Positions 15,840-23,863 of a stretch of 64,000 nt of DNA are shown in pieces; position 1 is the stretch's first letter; every line of letters starts with the position of its first letter. The translations under genes were made by a program, and so were the position numbers. The notes beneath the pieces were generated by a model. It was not told the origin of the DNA. It saw only the letters and a program-made list of their open reading frames with translations, and did not search any database. The stretch is from assembly GCF_003945545.1 (NCBI RefSeq), contig NZ_CP029617.1, positions 3,483,001 to 3,547,000 of the forward strand. Reading direction: 5' to 3'. This DNA is from Streptomyces sp. WAC 01529. GTDB taxonomy: Bacteria > Actinomycetota > Actinomycetes > Streptomycetales > Streptomycetaceae.

Positions 15840-16538
15840 ATGAACAGAACCCGAACCGGCGTCCTCGCGGCCCTTGGCTCCGCGGCGCTCGTGGCCACCC
15901 TGACCGCCCCCACGGCGTTCGCGGCCCCCGCACCCGGCGTCGACAAGAACTCCGGGCAGGCCTCATCGGCGTACAGGACATCCTCGTACACCTCGTCGTC
16001 GTACAACGGCGAGAACCAGGCCGCCAACCGGCAGTTCTTCGAAGCCGTCATGAAGTCGGCGCTGAAGAAACAGGCGGCGAAGCCCGGCATCCAGGCCGTC
16101 ACCGTCACCTACAGCACGCGCCGGGCCCCCAGCTTCCGCAGCCAGATAGCGCAGAGCACCCAGATATGGAACTCCTCGGTCAACAACGTGAAGCTCCAGG
16201 AGGGCAGCTCGGGGACCGACTTCGAGTACCGCGAGGGCAATGACTCGCGGGGCTCCTACGCCTACACCGACGGGCGCGGGCACGGTTACATCTTCCTGGA
16301 CTACCGGCAGAACCAGCAGTACAACTCCCTGCGCGTGACGGCCCACGAGACCGGACACGTCCTCGGGCTGCCCGACCACTACTCGGGCCCGTGCAGCGAG
16401 CTGATGTCCGGGGGCGGGCCCGGCCCGTCCTGCACCAACGCGCGGCCCGACGCCCAGGAGCGGCAGCGGGTCGACAGCATCTGGGCCCGCGGGGTCGCCG
16501 TCCTCAAGGACGAGGGTGAGCTGACCAAGATCCGCTGA
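15840..16538 (+). CDS. snpA: Snapalysin-family secreted zinc metalloprotease
   Basis: 232 residues. Signal peptide MNRTRTGVLAALGSAALVAT... with cleavage near TAFA-AP, a pro-region with a Ser/Tyr-rich stretch, then the M7 catalytic domain. The zinc site HETGHVLGLPDH starts at residue 169 (His169, Glu170, His173, Asp179), followed by YSGPCSELMSGG, the snapalysin Met-turn with a Cys, and a second Cys in PSCTNA. It is a small-neutral-protease type enzyme acting outside the cell. ATG 15840 lies directly after a purine-rich AAGGGAC. Streptomyces snapalysins are normally divergent from an activator of the LysR family, which is missing here. Confidence 0.93.
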   Translation: MNRTRTGVLAALGSAALVATLTAPTAFAAPAPGVDKNSGQASSAYRTSSYTSSSYNGENQAANRQFFEAVMKSALKKQAAKPGIQAVTVTYSTRRAPSFRSQIAQSTQIWNSSVNNVKLQEGSSGTDFEYREGNDSRGSYAYTDGRGHGYIFLDYRQNQQYNSLRVTAHETGHVLGLPDHYSGPCSELMSGGGPGPSCTNARPDAQERQRVDSIWARGVAVLKDEGELTKIR

Positions 16539-16542
16539 GTCC

Positions 16543-16571
16543 GGTCCGGACCCGCTGAGGGCGTCCGGACC
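16543..16571 (+). terminator. Hairpin after snapalysin
   Basis: Nine-bp stem GGTCCGGAC / GTCCGGACC around an 11-base loop, starting four bases after the snapalysin stop. A further GC-rich dyad (GGATCCGCCGGATCC) follows. Confidence 0.65.
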
Positions 16572-16680
16572 CCCGGGGCCGGGCCGGATCCGCCGGATCC
16601 TGCCCGGTTCCGCCGTCTCGTACCGCGAGAAAAGCGGAATCCGGCCCAACCCGGCCGCGCGTGGCGCACTCTCCCATGAC

Positions 16681-18603
16681 ATGGGTACTCATGCTCAGGA
16701 GAAGCAGTCGCGCCGCGGCCGACGTCGCCGTCTCGTGGACTACCCGCGCTCCGGCCGCACAGGCGTACGCCGCTGGCTGCCCTCCTGGCGGCAGCTGCTC
16801 GCCTCCACCTGCCTCCTCGTGCTCACCCTCACCGTGCTCTTCGTCGCCGTGTACGTCAGCGTGGACATCCCCGACGAGAACGAGACGGCCCGCCGCGAGG
16901 CCAACGTCTACTACTGGTCCGACGGCACCCAGATGGTGAGCACCGGCGACGTCAACCGGCAGATCGTGGAGCTGGACCAGATCGCCCCGTCCGCCGTGCA
17001 CGCCGTGATCGCCGCCGAGAACGAGACGTTCTACGAGGACTCCGGCGTCTCCCCCACGGGCCTGGCCCGGGCGGTCGTCAGCATGGTCGGCGGCGGCGAG
17101 ACCCAGGGCGGCTCCACCATCACCCAGCAGTACGTGAAGAACACCTACCTCTCGCAGGACCAGACCGTCACGCGGAAGGTCAAGGAGTTCGTCATCGCGC
17201 TGAAGGTGGACCGCAAGAAGAGCAAGGCCGAGATCCTCAAGGGGTACCTCAACACCAGCTGGTTCGGGCGCGGCGCGAACGGCATCGAGGCGGCGGCCCA
17301 CGCCTATTACGGCATCCCCGCCAAGAAGCTGAACCCGAGCCAGGGCGCGATGCTCGCCGCGCTCCTCAAGGGCGCCGAGCTGTACGACCCGGCGGGCGGC
17401 GCGGCCAACCACCGCAGGGCGCGCGAGCGCTGGGCGTGGATCCTGGACCGGCAGGTCGAGGTGGGCCTGATGACGAAGAAGGAACGGGCGAAGTACCGCT
17501 CCTTCCCCGAGCCGCGCAAGCAGTCGCGCAGCACCAGCCTCGGCGGCCAGACCGGCTATCTCGTCGACATAGCCAACCGGTACGTCAAGCAGCACACCGG
17601 CCTCACCGACGAGGAGCTGGCCCGCGGCGGCCACCGGATCCACACCACCTTCGACAAGGACAGGACGCGCCGCCTGGAGCGGGCCGTGCGCGGCGTCCTG
17701 CGGCGTGACCTCGCGCCGAAGACCCGCGCCGCCGACCGGCACGTACAGGTCGGCGCCGCGTCCGTACGCCCGTCCGACGGGGCCCTGGTGGCGCTGTACG
17801 GCGGGCCCGACGCCACGGAGCACTTCACCAACAACGCGGACACCTCCGGCGTCCCGGTCGGCTCGGCGTTCAAGCCGTTCGTGCTCGCCGCCGCGCTCCA
17901 GCACGGTGTGTCCGAAAAGGAGGGCACGAGCGAGCTGCGCCAGAGCGTCCGGCCCGACAGCCACTACGCCGCCGACGGCACCCTGAGCCGCGCCGACGGC
18001 GAGCCCGACCGCGACCATCCCACGCTCGGCACGGCCCTGCACTCCGGCGGCAACGCCACCTACGTACGCCTCGGCACGGACGTCGGCCGGGAGCGGGTGC
18101 GCAGGACGGCCGTCGACGCGGGGCTGCTGCCGCAGAGCATGGCCCCGCTGGAGCCGACCTTCTCCGTCGGCACGTCGACGCCGAGCGCGATCCGGATGGC
18201 CACCGCGTACGGCACCTTCGCGGCCGGTGGGCTGCGGCACGCCCCGTACTCGGTGACCAAGGTCGTCAAGGACGGCACGAGCCTGCCCGGCCTGGAGCGG
18301 CCGGCCCCGGGGCGCGCGATGGACGCGGGGGTGGCCCGCGAGGTCACCGACGCCCTGCGCGCGGGCGGCAAGGACGTCGGCCTCCCGGGGGTGGCGGCGG
18401 GCCGCACGGGCGACCAGGACCGGCTGCGGACGGCGTGGTTCGCGGGGTACACGAAGGAGCTCTCGACGGCGGTGACCCTCTTCCGGGTCCGCCCGGGCGA
18501 GCCGGGGCTGCTGCCGCTGTCGGGCGTCGGCGGGGAGAAGTCGCGGCGGGGGAACGTGCTGCCGCCGCGCATCTGGAACGCGTACGCGGGCACGGGGCGT
18601 TGA
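16681..18603 (+). CDS. Class A penicillin-binding protein (transglycosylase/transpeptidase)
   Basis: 640 residues, bifunctional peptidoglycan synthase. An Arg-rich cytoplasmic start and one membrane anchor (residues about 38-60, LLASTCLLVLTLTVLFVAV) are followed by the GT51 domain with the catalytic glutamate in VIAAENETFYEDSG (about residue 113) and GGSTITQQYVKN. The transpeptidase domain has SAFKP (SxxK, Ser about 395) and SGGN (SxN, about 455). The third motif, normally KTG, reads RTG at about residue 575 (AAGRTGDQD), followed by the conserved TAWFAGY. No PASTA repeats or long C-terminal tail. No clear ribosome site at ATG 16681. The MerR promoter overlaps its stop codon. Confidence 0.9.
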   Translation: MGTHAQEKQSRRGRRRRLVDYPRSGRTGVRRWLPSWRQLLASTCLLVLTLTVLFVAVYVSVDIPDENETARREANVYYWSDGTQMVSTGDVNRQIVELDQIAPSAVHAVIAAENETFYEDSGVSPTGLARAVVSMVGGGETQGGSTITQQYVKNTYLSQDQTVTRKVKEFVIALKVDRKKSKAEILKGYLNTSWFGRGANGIEAAAHAYYGIPAKKLNPSQGAMLAALLKGAELYDPAGGAANHRRARERWAWILDRQVEVGLMTKKERAKYRSFPEPRKQSRSTSLGGQTGYLVDIANRYVKQHTGLTDEELARGGHRIHTTFDKDRTRRLERAVRGVLRRDLAPKTRAADRHVQVGAASVRPSDGALVALYGGPDATEHFTNNADTSGVPVGSAFKPFVLAAALQHGVSEKEGTSELRQSVRPDSHYAADGTLSRADGEPDRDHPTLGTALHSGGNATYVRLGTDVGRERVRRTAVDAGLLPQSMAPLEPTFSVGTSTPSAIRMATAYGTFAAGGLRHAPYSVTKVVKDGTSLPGLERPAPGRAMDAGVAREVTDALRAGGKDVGLPGVAAGRTGDQDRLRTAWFAGYTKELSTAVTLFRVRPGEPGLLPLSGVGGEKSRRGNVLPPRIWNAYAGTGR

Positions 18604-18630
18604 CCTTGCCCCTGGGGCAGACCCAAGAGT
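18600..18630 (+). promoter_or_regulatory. MerR-type promoter with 19-bp spacer and internal dyad
   Basis: TTGACC at 18600-18605 and AAGAGT at 18625-18630 are separated by 19 bp, longer than the normal 17. The spacer holds the palindrome TGCCCCTGGGGCA (18607-18619). This is the standard architecture of promoters that MerR proteins bind and untwist. It lies 44 bp upstream of the MerR-family gene at 18674, so autoregulation is likely. The -35 overlaps the PBP stop codon. Confidence 0.75.
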
Positions 18631-18673
18631 CTGCGGCGTCGGGCCGACCGGCCCGGTGACGGAGGATGTACCC

Positions 18674-19540
18674 GTGATCGCGCGACCCCAGGACGAGCTG
18701 CTCTCCATCGGTGTGTTCGCCGCCCGCGCCCGGCTCTCGGCGAAGGCGCTGCGGCTCTACGACCGGCTCGGGCTCCTTGAGCCCGCGCATGTCGACGAGG
18801 TCAGCGGCTACCGCTACTACCGCGAGGACCAGATCGAGCGCGCCCGCACGGTGGCGCTGCTGCGCCGGCTCGACATGCCGCTCGCGGGCATCGCCGAGAT
18901 GGTGCGGCTCGACGGGGAGCGGGCGGCGCGCTCGCTCGACGCCTACTGGGCGGGGATCGAGGAGCGCTTCGCCGAACAGCGGACGCTCGCGCGCTACCTC
19001 CGTGGACGACTTTCGGGAAGGAACGCCGAGTTGTACGCGACATTCGAAGTGAAGACCGTGGACGTGCCTCAGACGCATGTCCTCAGTGAGACCCGGCACG
19101 TGGTCACCGGGGAGCTGTCCGCCTGGATCGATTCCTCCGCCGAGCGTCTGGAGAAGGCCGCGGAGCAGTGCGGGGGCATGCCCGGCCCGTACTTCGTCGT
19201 CTACCACGCGGAGGTGACCGAGGAGAGCGACGGGCCCGCGGAGTCGTGTGTGCCGGTCGCGGACGCCGAGGCGGCCCGCGTCTGGGCGGCCGAGCAGGGG
19301 CGCTCCTCGGGCGCCAAGGTCCGCCTGGAGCCCGCGCGGCGGCTCGCCTACACCCGGATCACCAAGGCGCAGGTCGCCTATCCGCAGATCATCGCGGCCT
19401 ACGACGCCGTGGAGGCCTGGGCCGCCGAGCGGGGGCTGACCCTCACGGGGCCGTGCCGCGAGGTGTACTTCGCGGACTGGGAGCGCAGCGGCCCGGAGGA
19501 CGAGGTGTGTGACGTGGCGTTCCCGGTCTCGGCCGGATAG
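18674..19540 (+). CDS. MerR-family regulator with GyrI-like effector domain
   Basis: 288 residues from GTG 18674, chosen because GGAGG lies eight bases upstream (a GTG at 18656 lacks one). The N-terminal MerR winged helix reads LLSIGVFAARARLSAKALRL then YDRLGLLEP, followed by SGYRYYREDQIERA. A dimerisation helix follows, and then a C-terminal GyrI-like small-molecule-binding domain (PYFVVYHAEV ... CREVYFADW) similar to that of BmrR/TipA-type multidrug sensors. It probably responds to a hydrophobic or cationic compound. A 19-bp-spacer promoter lies directly upstream. No efflux pump is adjacent, so the target beyond itself is unknown. Confidence 0.9.
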   Translation: MIARPQDELLSIGVFAARARLSAKALRLYDRLGLLEPAHVDEVSGYRYYREDQIERARTVALLRRLDMPLAGIAEMVRLDGERAARSLDAYWAGIEERFAEQRTLARYLRGRLSGRNAELYATFEVKTVDVPQTHVLSETRHVVTGELSAWIDSSAERLEKAAEQCGGMPGPYFVVYHAEVTEESDGPAESCVPVADAEAARVWAAEQGRSSGAKVRLEPARRLAYTRITKAQVAYPQIIAAYDAVEAWAAERGLTLTGPCREVYFADWERSGPEDEVCDVAFPVSAG

Positions 19541-19661
19541 GTCCACGGGCTGCCCCGAGCCCGGTCGCCCCGAGGGGAGCCCGAGGGGAGGGGGAAGAAG
19601 CACCCGCCTCCCCACGCAACCCAGGCGTCATCGCCCTCCCCCGCGCCTATCCTGAGGAAGC

Positions 19662-21437
19662 ATGGGGGACGGGGACGGAAAGCAGGGAGCGGTGGCCGGG
19701 GGCGCCAACCCCGTGGTGGATCACGGGAGTTGGCGTGTCCGACTGCGGCGCTGGGCCGCGTCGGGAAGCGGCGACGTGCTCGGCGCCGGGGTGCTGTTCG
19801 GCAGCGATCGCGTGCTGACCTGCGCCCATGTGGTCCGGGACCCGGCGACGGGCCTGCGCCCCGATCGCGTACAGGTCGAGTTCCCGCTGCTCCAGGGGCT
19901 GACCCGGACCCCGTACCGCACCGCGACCGTGGCGGCAGGACACTGGGTGCCTCCCTTCGGCAAGGCGCAGGGAGACCTCGCGGTGCTCGTCCTCGACGAG
20001 CCCGCGCCGGTGGAGTCGCGGGTCAGGCTGCACCGCACGCTCGACTACCGGGGCGCCCCGGTCCTCATCGACGGCTTCCCCGAGTACCAGTCGGGCGGCC
20101 AGTGGCTCACGGGCGCCTGCATGGGGCCCGGCGGCGAGGGCGACGAGCGGGTGCAGATCGACCTCGCGGGGGCGGGCAGGCTGCGCGGCGGGTTCAGCGG
20201 GTCCGGGGTGCGCGAGGAGGGCAGCGACCGGCTGCTCGGCATCGTCGTGCAGGCCGACGAGAGCGGTGAGCACGGGTACATGATCCCGGCGGCCACGGTC
20301 GCCAAGTACTTCCGCCGGTTCGCCGAGCGGTACGTGACGGGCCCGCACGCCGTCCCCGGCCACCGCGTCGTCCCGGCCGACGCGGCCCGCGCTGCCCGCC
20401 CGCACGGCCTCCAGCGCTCGGTGACGCGCTGGCTCAACGCCGACCCGGAGGCCTGGGACACCGAACTCCTCTTCATCGCCGACGCCGACGAGCGGGCCCG
20501 GCAGGCGCTGTACGTCGTCCTGAACATGGCCGACCGGGAGCAGGCGCCCCAACTGGCGGTCAGCCCGATGGACTTCGCGGCGCCGGACCCGGCACCCCTG
20601 CTCTCCCGGGCCGGGATCGCCCCGCGCGTCGGGAGCATCGGGCTCGTCCTCGACCTGGAGGGCGTCGCGCTCGACGACTCCGCGTCGCCGGACGAGCTGC
20701 GCGAGGCGCTTGCCGTACTGCGGCACGAGTTGCGTCACGCGCGGCACACGAGCCCTCCCCGCCGCCCCGCCGTCGCCGTGCTGTACGCGGACCGCTCCCC
20801 CACCGAGCCGGCCACCGCGGTGCGGATGCTGCGGGAACTCGCCGACGGCGGGGCGCGGTTGCTGCTCGTCGCCCGCGACGGCGCGCACGGCTTCGCGTAC
20901 GCCGTGGCCGAGCATCTGCTGCCCGCCGAGCGGGCCGCGCAGTGGCTCCAGCGGATCGGGGCCCGCGTCGACGTGCTCGCCGACACCGAGCGGCGGGCCC
21001 GGCGCCTCTTCCACCGCGTGGAGCCGCATGTCGTGGACCCGCCGGTCGCCACCGCGTACGCGGCGCGGGCCGCGCTGTGGACCGTGCAGCTCAGCGACGA
21101 GCTGCGGCCGCTGCCCGGGCGGGGCGGGCCGCGCTTCCTGGAGAAGCTCAGCTACGCCGAACAGGCGGTGGACACCTATCTGTTGCGGGCCGAGGCCGCC
21201 GAGAGCGAGCTGCGGGACGTGCTCGACGCGCATCTGCGGCTGCGCGGGCTGCTCCGCGACCACCTGGCGCGGCTCGCCCGGCGGGGCCTCGCCGAGCACC
21301 CCGACGCCGTGGGCCCCTACCGCGAGGCGCAGCGGCTCCTGATGGCCGGGCCGTGTCCGCTCGCCGACGCGGAGCGGGCGGTGGAGGCGTTCGCGCGGGT
21401 GGTGCGGCGGCTGGCCGACGCGGAGGGGGACGCGTGA
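19662..21437 (+). CDS. Trypsin-like serine-protease-fold protein, first gene of five-gene signalling operon
   Basis: 591 residues. The N-terminal 240 form a trypsin-like fold with a complete triad: His56 in VLTCAHVV, Asp105 in GDLAVLVLD and Ser179 in GGFSGSGV. No signal peptide or membrane segment, so it is cytoplasmic, which is unusual for this fold. The C-terminal 350 residues (from about 250) are helical with no family I recognise; parts recall vWA/MoxR-associated regions of bacterial conflict systems. ATG 19662 has GAGGAAGC upstream. The stop overlaps the kinase start (GTGA at 21434), so translation is coupled. The target may be one of the operon proteins. Confidence 0.75.
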   Translation: MGDGDGKQGAVAGGANPVVDHGSWRVRLRRWAASGSGDVLGAGVLFGSDRVLTCAHVVRDPATGLRPDRVQVEFPLLQGLTRTPYRTATVAAGHWVPPFGKAQGDLAVLVLDEPAPVESRVRLHRTLDYRGAPVLIDGFPEYQSGGQWLTGACMGPGGEGDERVQIDLAGAGRLRGGFSGSGVREEGSDRLLGIVVQADESGEHGYMIPAATVAKYFRRFAERYVTGPHAVPGHRVVPADAARAARPHGLQRSVTRWLNADPEAWDTELLFIADADERARQALYVVLNMADREQAPQLAVSPMDFAAPDPAPLLSRAGIAPRVGSIGLVLDLEGVALDDSASPDELREALAVLRHELRHARHTSPPRRPAVAVLYADRSPTEPATAVRMLRELADGGARLLLVARDGAHGFAYAVAEHLLPAERAAQWLQRIGARVDVLADTERRARRLFHRVEPHVVDPPVATAYAARAALWTVQLSDELRPLPGRGGPRFLEKLSYAEQAVDTYLLRAEAAESELRDVLDAHLRLRGLLRDHLARLARRGLAEHPDAVGPYREAQRLLMAGPCPLADAERAVEAFARVVRRLADAEGDA

Positions 21438-23863
21438 CGCCGGTGAAGTCCTGCCCGCACCCCGGCTGCGCGGGCACCGTGACGCCCACCGGGTACTGCC
21501 TGGCCAGCGGGGAGCGCGTGGACCCGGCCACGGGGCGGCACTCCACGCAGCCCGCCCGCACTCAGGCGCCCGGCCACCTCCCGGCCCCCGACCCGCTTCC
21601 GGCCCCGGCCCCGGCTTCACCCTCGTACCCCTCCGACGGCCAGGAGTCCTCCCAGCACTGGATCGTCGGGCCGGGTCCGGCCGCCGCTCCCCCGCCCCGC
21701 CCCGCCCTGGTCACGCTCCCGGCGGAGAACCCCGACCCCACGGTCCTGCCCGAGATCACCCTGCGCGACCGCGCGGACAGCGAGCACGGCGACGACCCCG
21801 CCCGCGCCGGACAGAGCGGGCTCCCACTGCCGCCCGGCACACTCCTCGGCGGCCAGTACCGCCTGGTGCGGGCCCTCGGGTACGGCGGTATGGGCGAGGT
21901 GTGCCTCGCCCACGACACCAACGTCGACGACCGTGCCGTCGCCATCAAGATGCTCCACGCGGAGCTGGCCGCGGACTCGTACCGCCTCCTCAAGGGCGAG
22001 CGCAGAGAGCTGGTCGAGCTGAACCACGACGGTTTCATCCGGGTGTTCAACTACGGGCACCACCCGGGGGTCGGGGACTTCCTCGTCCTCCAGTACGTCG
22101 ACGGGCTCAACCTCGAAGAGGTGCGGGCCCGCGCCCGCGAGCACCCGGAGGAGTTCGGCCACGAGCGCTTCCGGGAGTTCGCGCTCGCGTACGGCGTACG
22201 GATCCTGGCCGGGCTCGCGTATCTGCACGCGCCCGAGCGCGGCAAGGTCTACGGCGACCTGAAGCCGCCCAACGTCATGCACGACGGCTCCACCACCAAG
22301 CTCATCGACGTCGGCAGCGTGCGCCGCGCGGGCGCGCCCGGCCTCACCACCGCCCTCTACCGCGCCCCCAGCGTCGGCGCCCACGGCGAATCGCTGCCGC
22401 AGGACGACCTGTTCAGCCTCGGCGAGACACTGCGCACCCTGTGCGGGCTCGGCGCGACCCGCCACGACCTCGCGGACCTCGCCGCGCTCGCCCCGCTGGA
22501 CGACGCGGGCGCCGGGCACCGCGGACTCGGCCTGGTCTCCCTCGCCCGCGCCCTGCGCCGCGCCACCCGCACCCGGCGCGCCGACCGCTTCGCCACCGCG
22601 AAGGAGATGGCGGAGCAACTGCGGGGCGTGTTCAGGGAGTTGCGGTCCCTGCGCACCGGCGTGGAGACCTTCGAGCCCTCGCCGCTCTTCCTCCAGTCCG
22701 CGTACGCCCTCGACGGCGGGCTCGGCGCCGCCCCCGAGGTCTCCCGCTGGGCCGCACCGCCCGCCGCGCCCCGCTACCCGCCTCCCGACCCGCCCGAGGT
22801 CGCCCGGCGCCTGCCCGTGCCGCGCCCCGACCCGGACGACGACCACCACGGCGAGCTGAGCAGGCTCAGCGACGACGACCCCGAGGCGCTGCTCCAGCAC
22901 ACCGGCGACTGGCGGGACTCCCCCGAGGTGCATCTGCTGCGCTGCCGGCTGCGGCTGCGGGTGGAGCCGGACACCGACCCCGACGCCCTGTCCGCCGCCG
23001 AGACCGCGCTCGCGCTCGCCGAGGACGCCATAGGGCCCGCGAAGGCCCCGCACGACTGGCGTCTGGACTGGCACCGGGGGCTGCTCGCGCTCGCCCGCTC
23101 CCGGGTGGCCGAGGCCCGCGACCACTTCGACCGGGTGTACGGCGCGATCCCCGGGGAGTACGCGCCGAAGCTGGCCCTCGGCCACTGCGCCGAGCACCTG
23201 CGGCGGCCCCACGAGGCCCTGACCTTCTACGAGGCCGTACGGCTGCGCAATCCCTCGCTGGGCAGCGCGGCCTTCGGCGCCGCCCGCGCCCGGCTCGCCC
23301 TCGGCGGCCCCGACGCCCTCGCGGACGCGATCGCCGCGCTGGACGCCGTGCCCCAGCACTCCCGGCACCGCACCGCCGCCCGCACCGCCGCCGTCCGCAT
23401 CCGCGCCGACCACGCGCGGGACGCCGAAGGCCTCGGCACGGCGGTGCGGGGCCTCGCCCAGCTCTTCTCCGCGCACGGCCTGACCGACGAGCAGGCCCGC
23501 ATGCGGATGAAGGCGGAGGTGTGGGGCGTGGCCCACCGCCTGCTCGACCCGCCCGACGGCGTCCCGCGGATGACCGGCGCCGAACTGCGGGCCGTCGCCG
23601 CCGGGGCCGACCCGCTGCTCGAATTCCCGCCGGACGAGCGGGGGTTGCGCAAGGACCTGTCCCGCTTCTACCGGGGCCTGGCCCTCCAGGCCGCCCGCGA
23701 CGCGCCGCCGCGGGCGGCCGAGGTGCCGCTCGCCGAACTCCTCCTGGACCGCGCCTACGCGGTACGCCCCTTCGCCTTACGACACCACAGGGACACCCCA
23801 TGGCCGGGCAAGAAGATCAGGAACTGGATCAGGAACAACGTGCCCACGCAGCAGGGTGGTTGA
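21434..23863 (+). CDS. PknG-like serine/threonine protein kinase with C-terminal TPR region
   Basis: 809 residues, GTG start overlapping the upstream stop. Order: a short Cys motif at the N-terminus (Cys7, Cys12, Cys22; CPHPGC..GYC), a Pro-rich linker to about 135, then a kinase domain. The kinase has the Gly loop GYGGMGEV (about 150), Lys in VAIKML (about 171), catalytic loop YGDLKPPNVM (about 272) and metal-binding LIDVGSV (about 290). The Y-x-DLKPxN and D-x-G forms, instead of HRDLKPxN and DFG, are those of PknG. The C-terminal half (about 470-790) is TPR-like, as in PknG. The fourth zinc-ribbon cysteine expected after GYC is missing (CLASG). Cytoplasmic; no transmembrane helix. Overlaps the vWA gene by 64 bp. 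Confidence 0.88.
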   Translation: MTPVKSCPHPGCAGTVTPTGYCLASGERVDPATGRHSTQPARTQAPGHLPAPDPLPAPAPASPSYPSDGQESSQHWIVGPGPAAAPPPRPALVTLPAENPDPTVLPEITLRDRADSEHGDDPARAGQSGLPLPPGTLLGGQYRLVRALGYGGMGEVCLAHDTNVDDRAVAIKMLHAELAADSYRLLKGERRELVELNHDGFIRVFNYGHHPGVGDFLVLQYVDGLNLEEVRARAREHPEEFGHERFREFALAYGVRILAGLAYLHAPERGKVYGDLKPPNVMHDGSTTKLIDVGSVRRAGAPGLTTALYRAPSVGAHGESLPQDDLFSLGETLRTLCGLGATRHDLADLAALAPLDDAGAGHRGLGLVSLARALRRATRTRRADRFATAKEMAEQLRGVFRELRSLRTGVETFEPSPLFLQSAYALDGGLGAAPEVSRWAAPPAAPRYPPPDPPEVARRLPVPRPDPDDDHHGELSRLSDDDPEALLQHTGDWRDSPEVHLLRCRLRLRVEPDTDPDALSAAETALALAEDAIGPAKAPHDWRLDWHRGLLALARSRVAEARDHFDRVYGAIPGEYAPKLALGHCAEHLRRPHEALTFYEAVRLRNPSLGSAAFGAARARLALGGPDALADAIAALDAVPQHSRHRTAARTAAVRIRADHARDAEGLGTAVRGLAQLFSAHGLTDEQARMRMKAEVWGVAHRLLDPPDGVPRMTGAELRAVAAGADPLLEFPPDERGLRKDLSRFYRGLALQAARDAPPRAAEVPLAELLLDRAYAVRPFALRHHRDTPWPGKKIRNWIRNNVPTQQGG

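Noticed and set aside
16504..18708. A 734-codon open frame on the minus strand under the class A PBP gene
   Set aside because: It is antisense to a clear PBP with all but one expected motif, and the frame has Gly/Val/Arg-rich low-information translation typical of GC-rich shadow ORFs.
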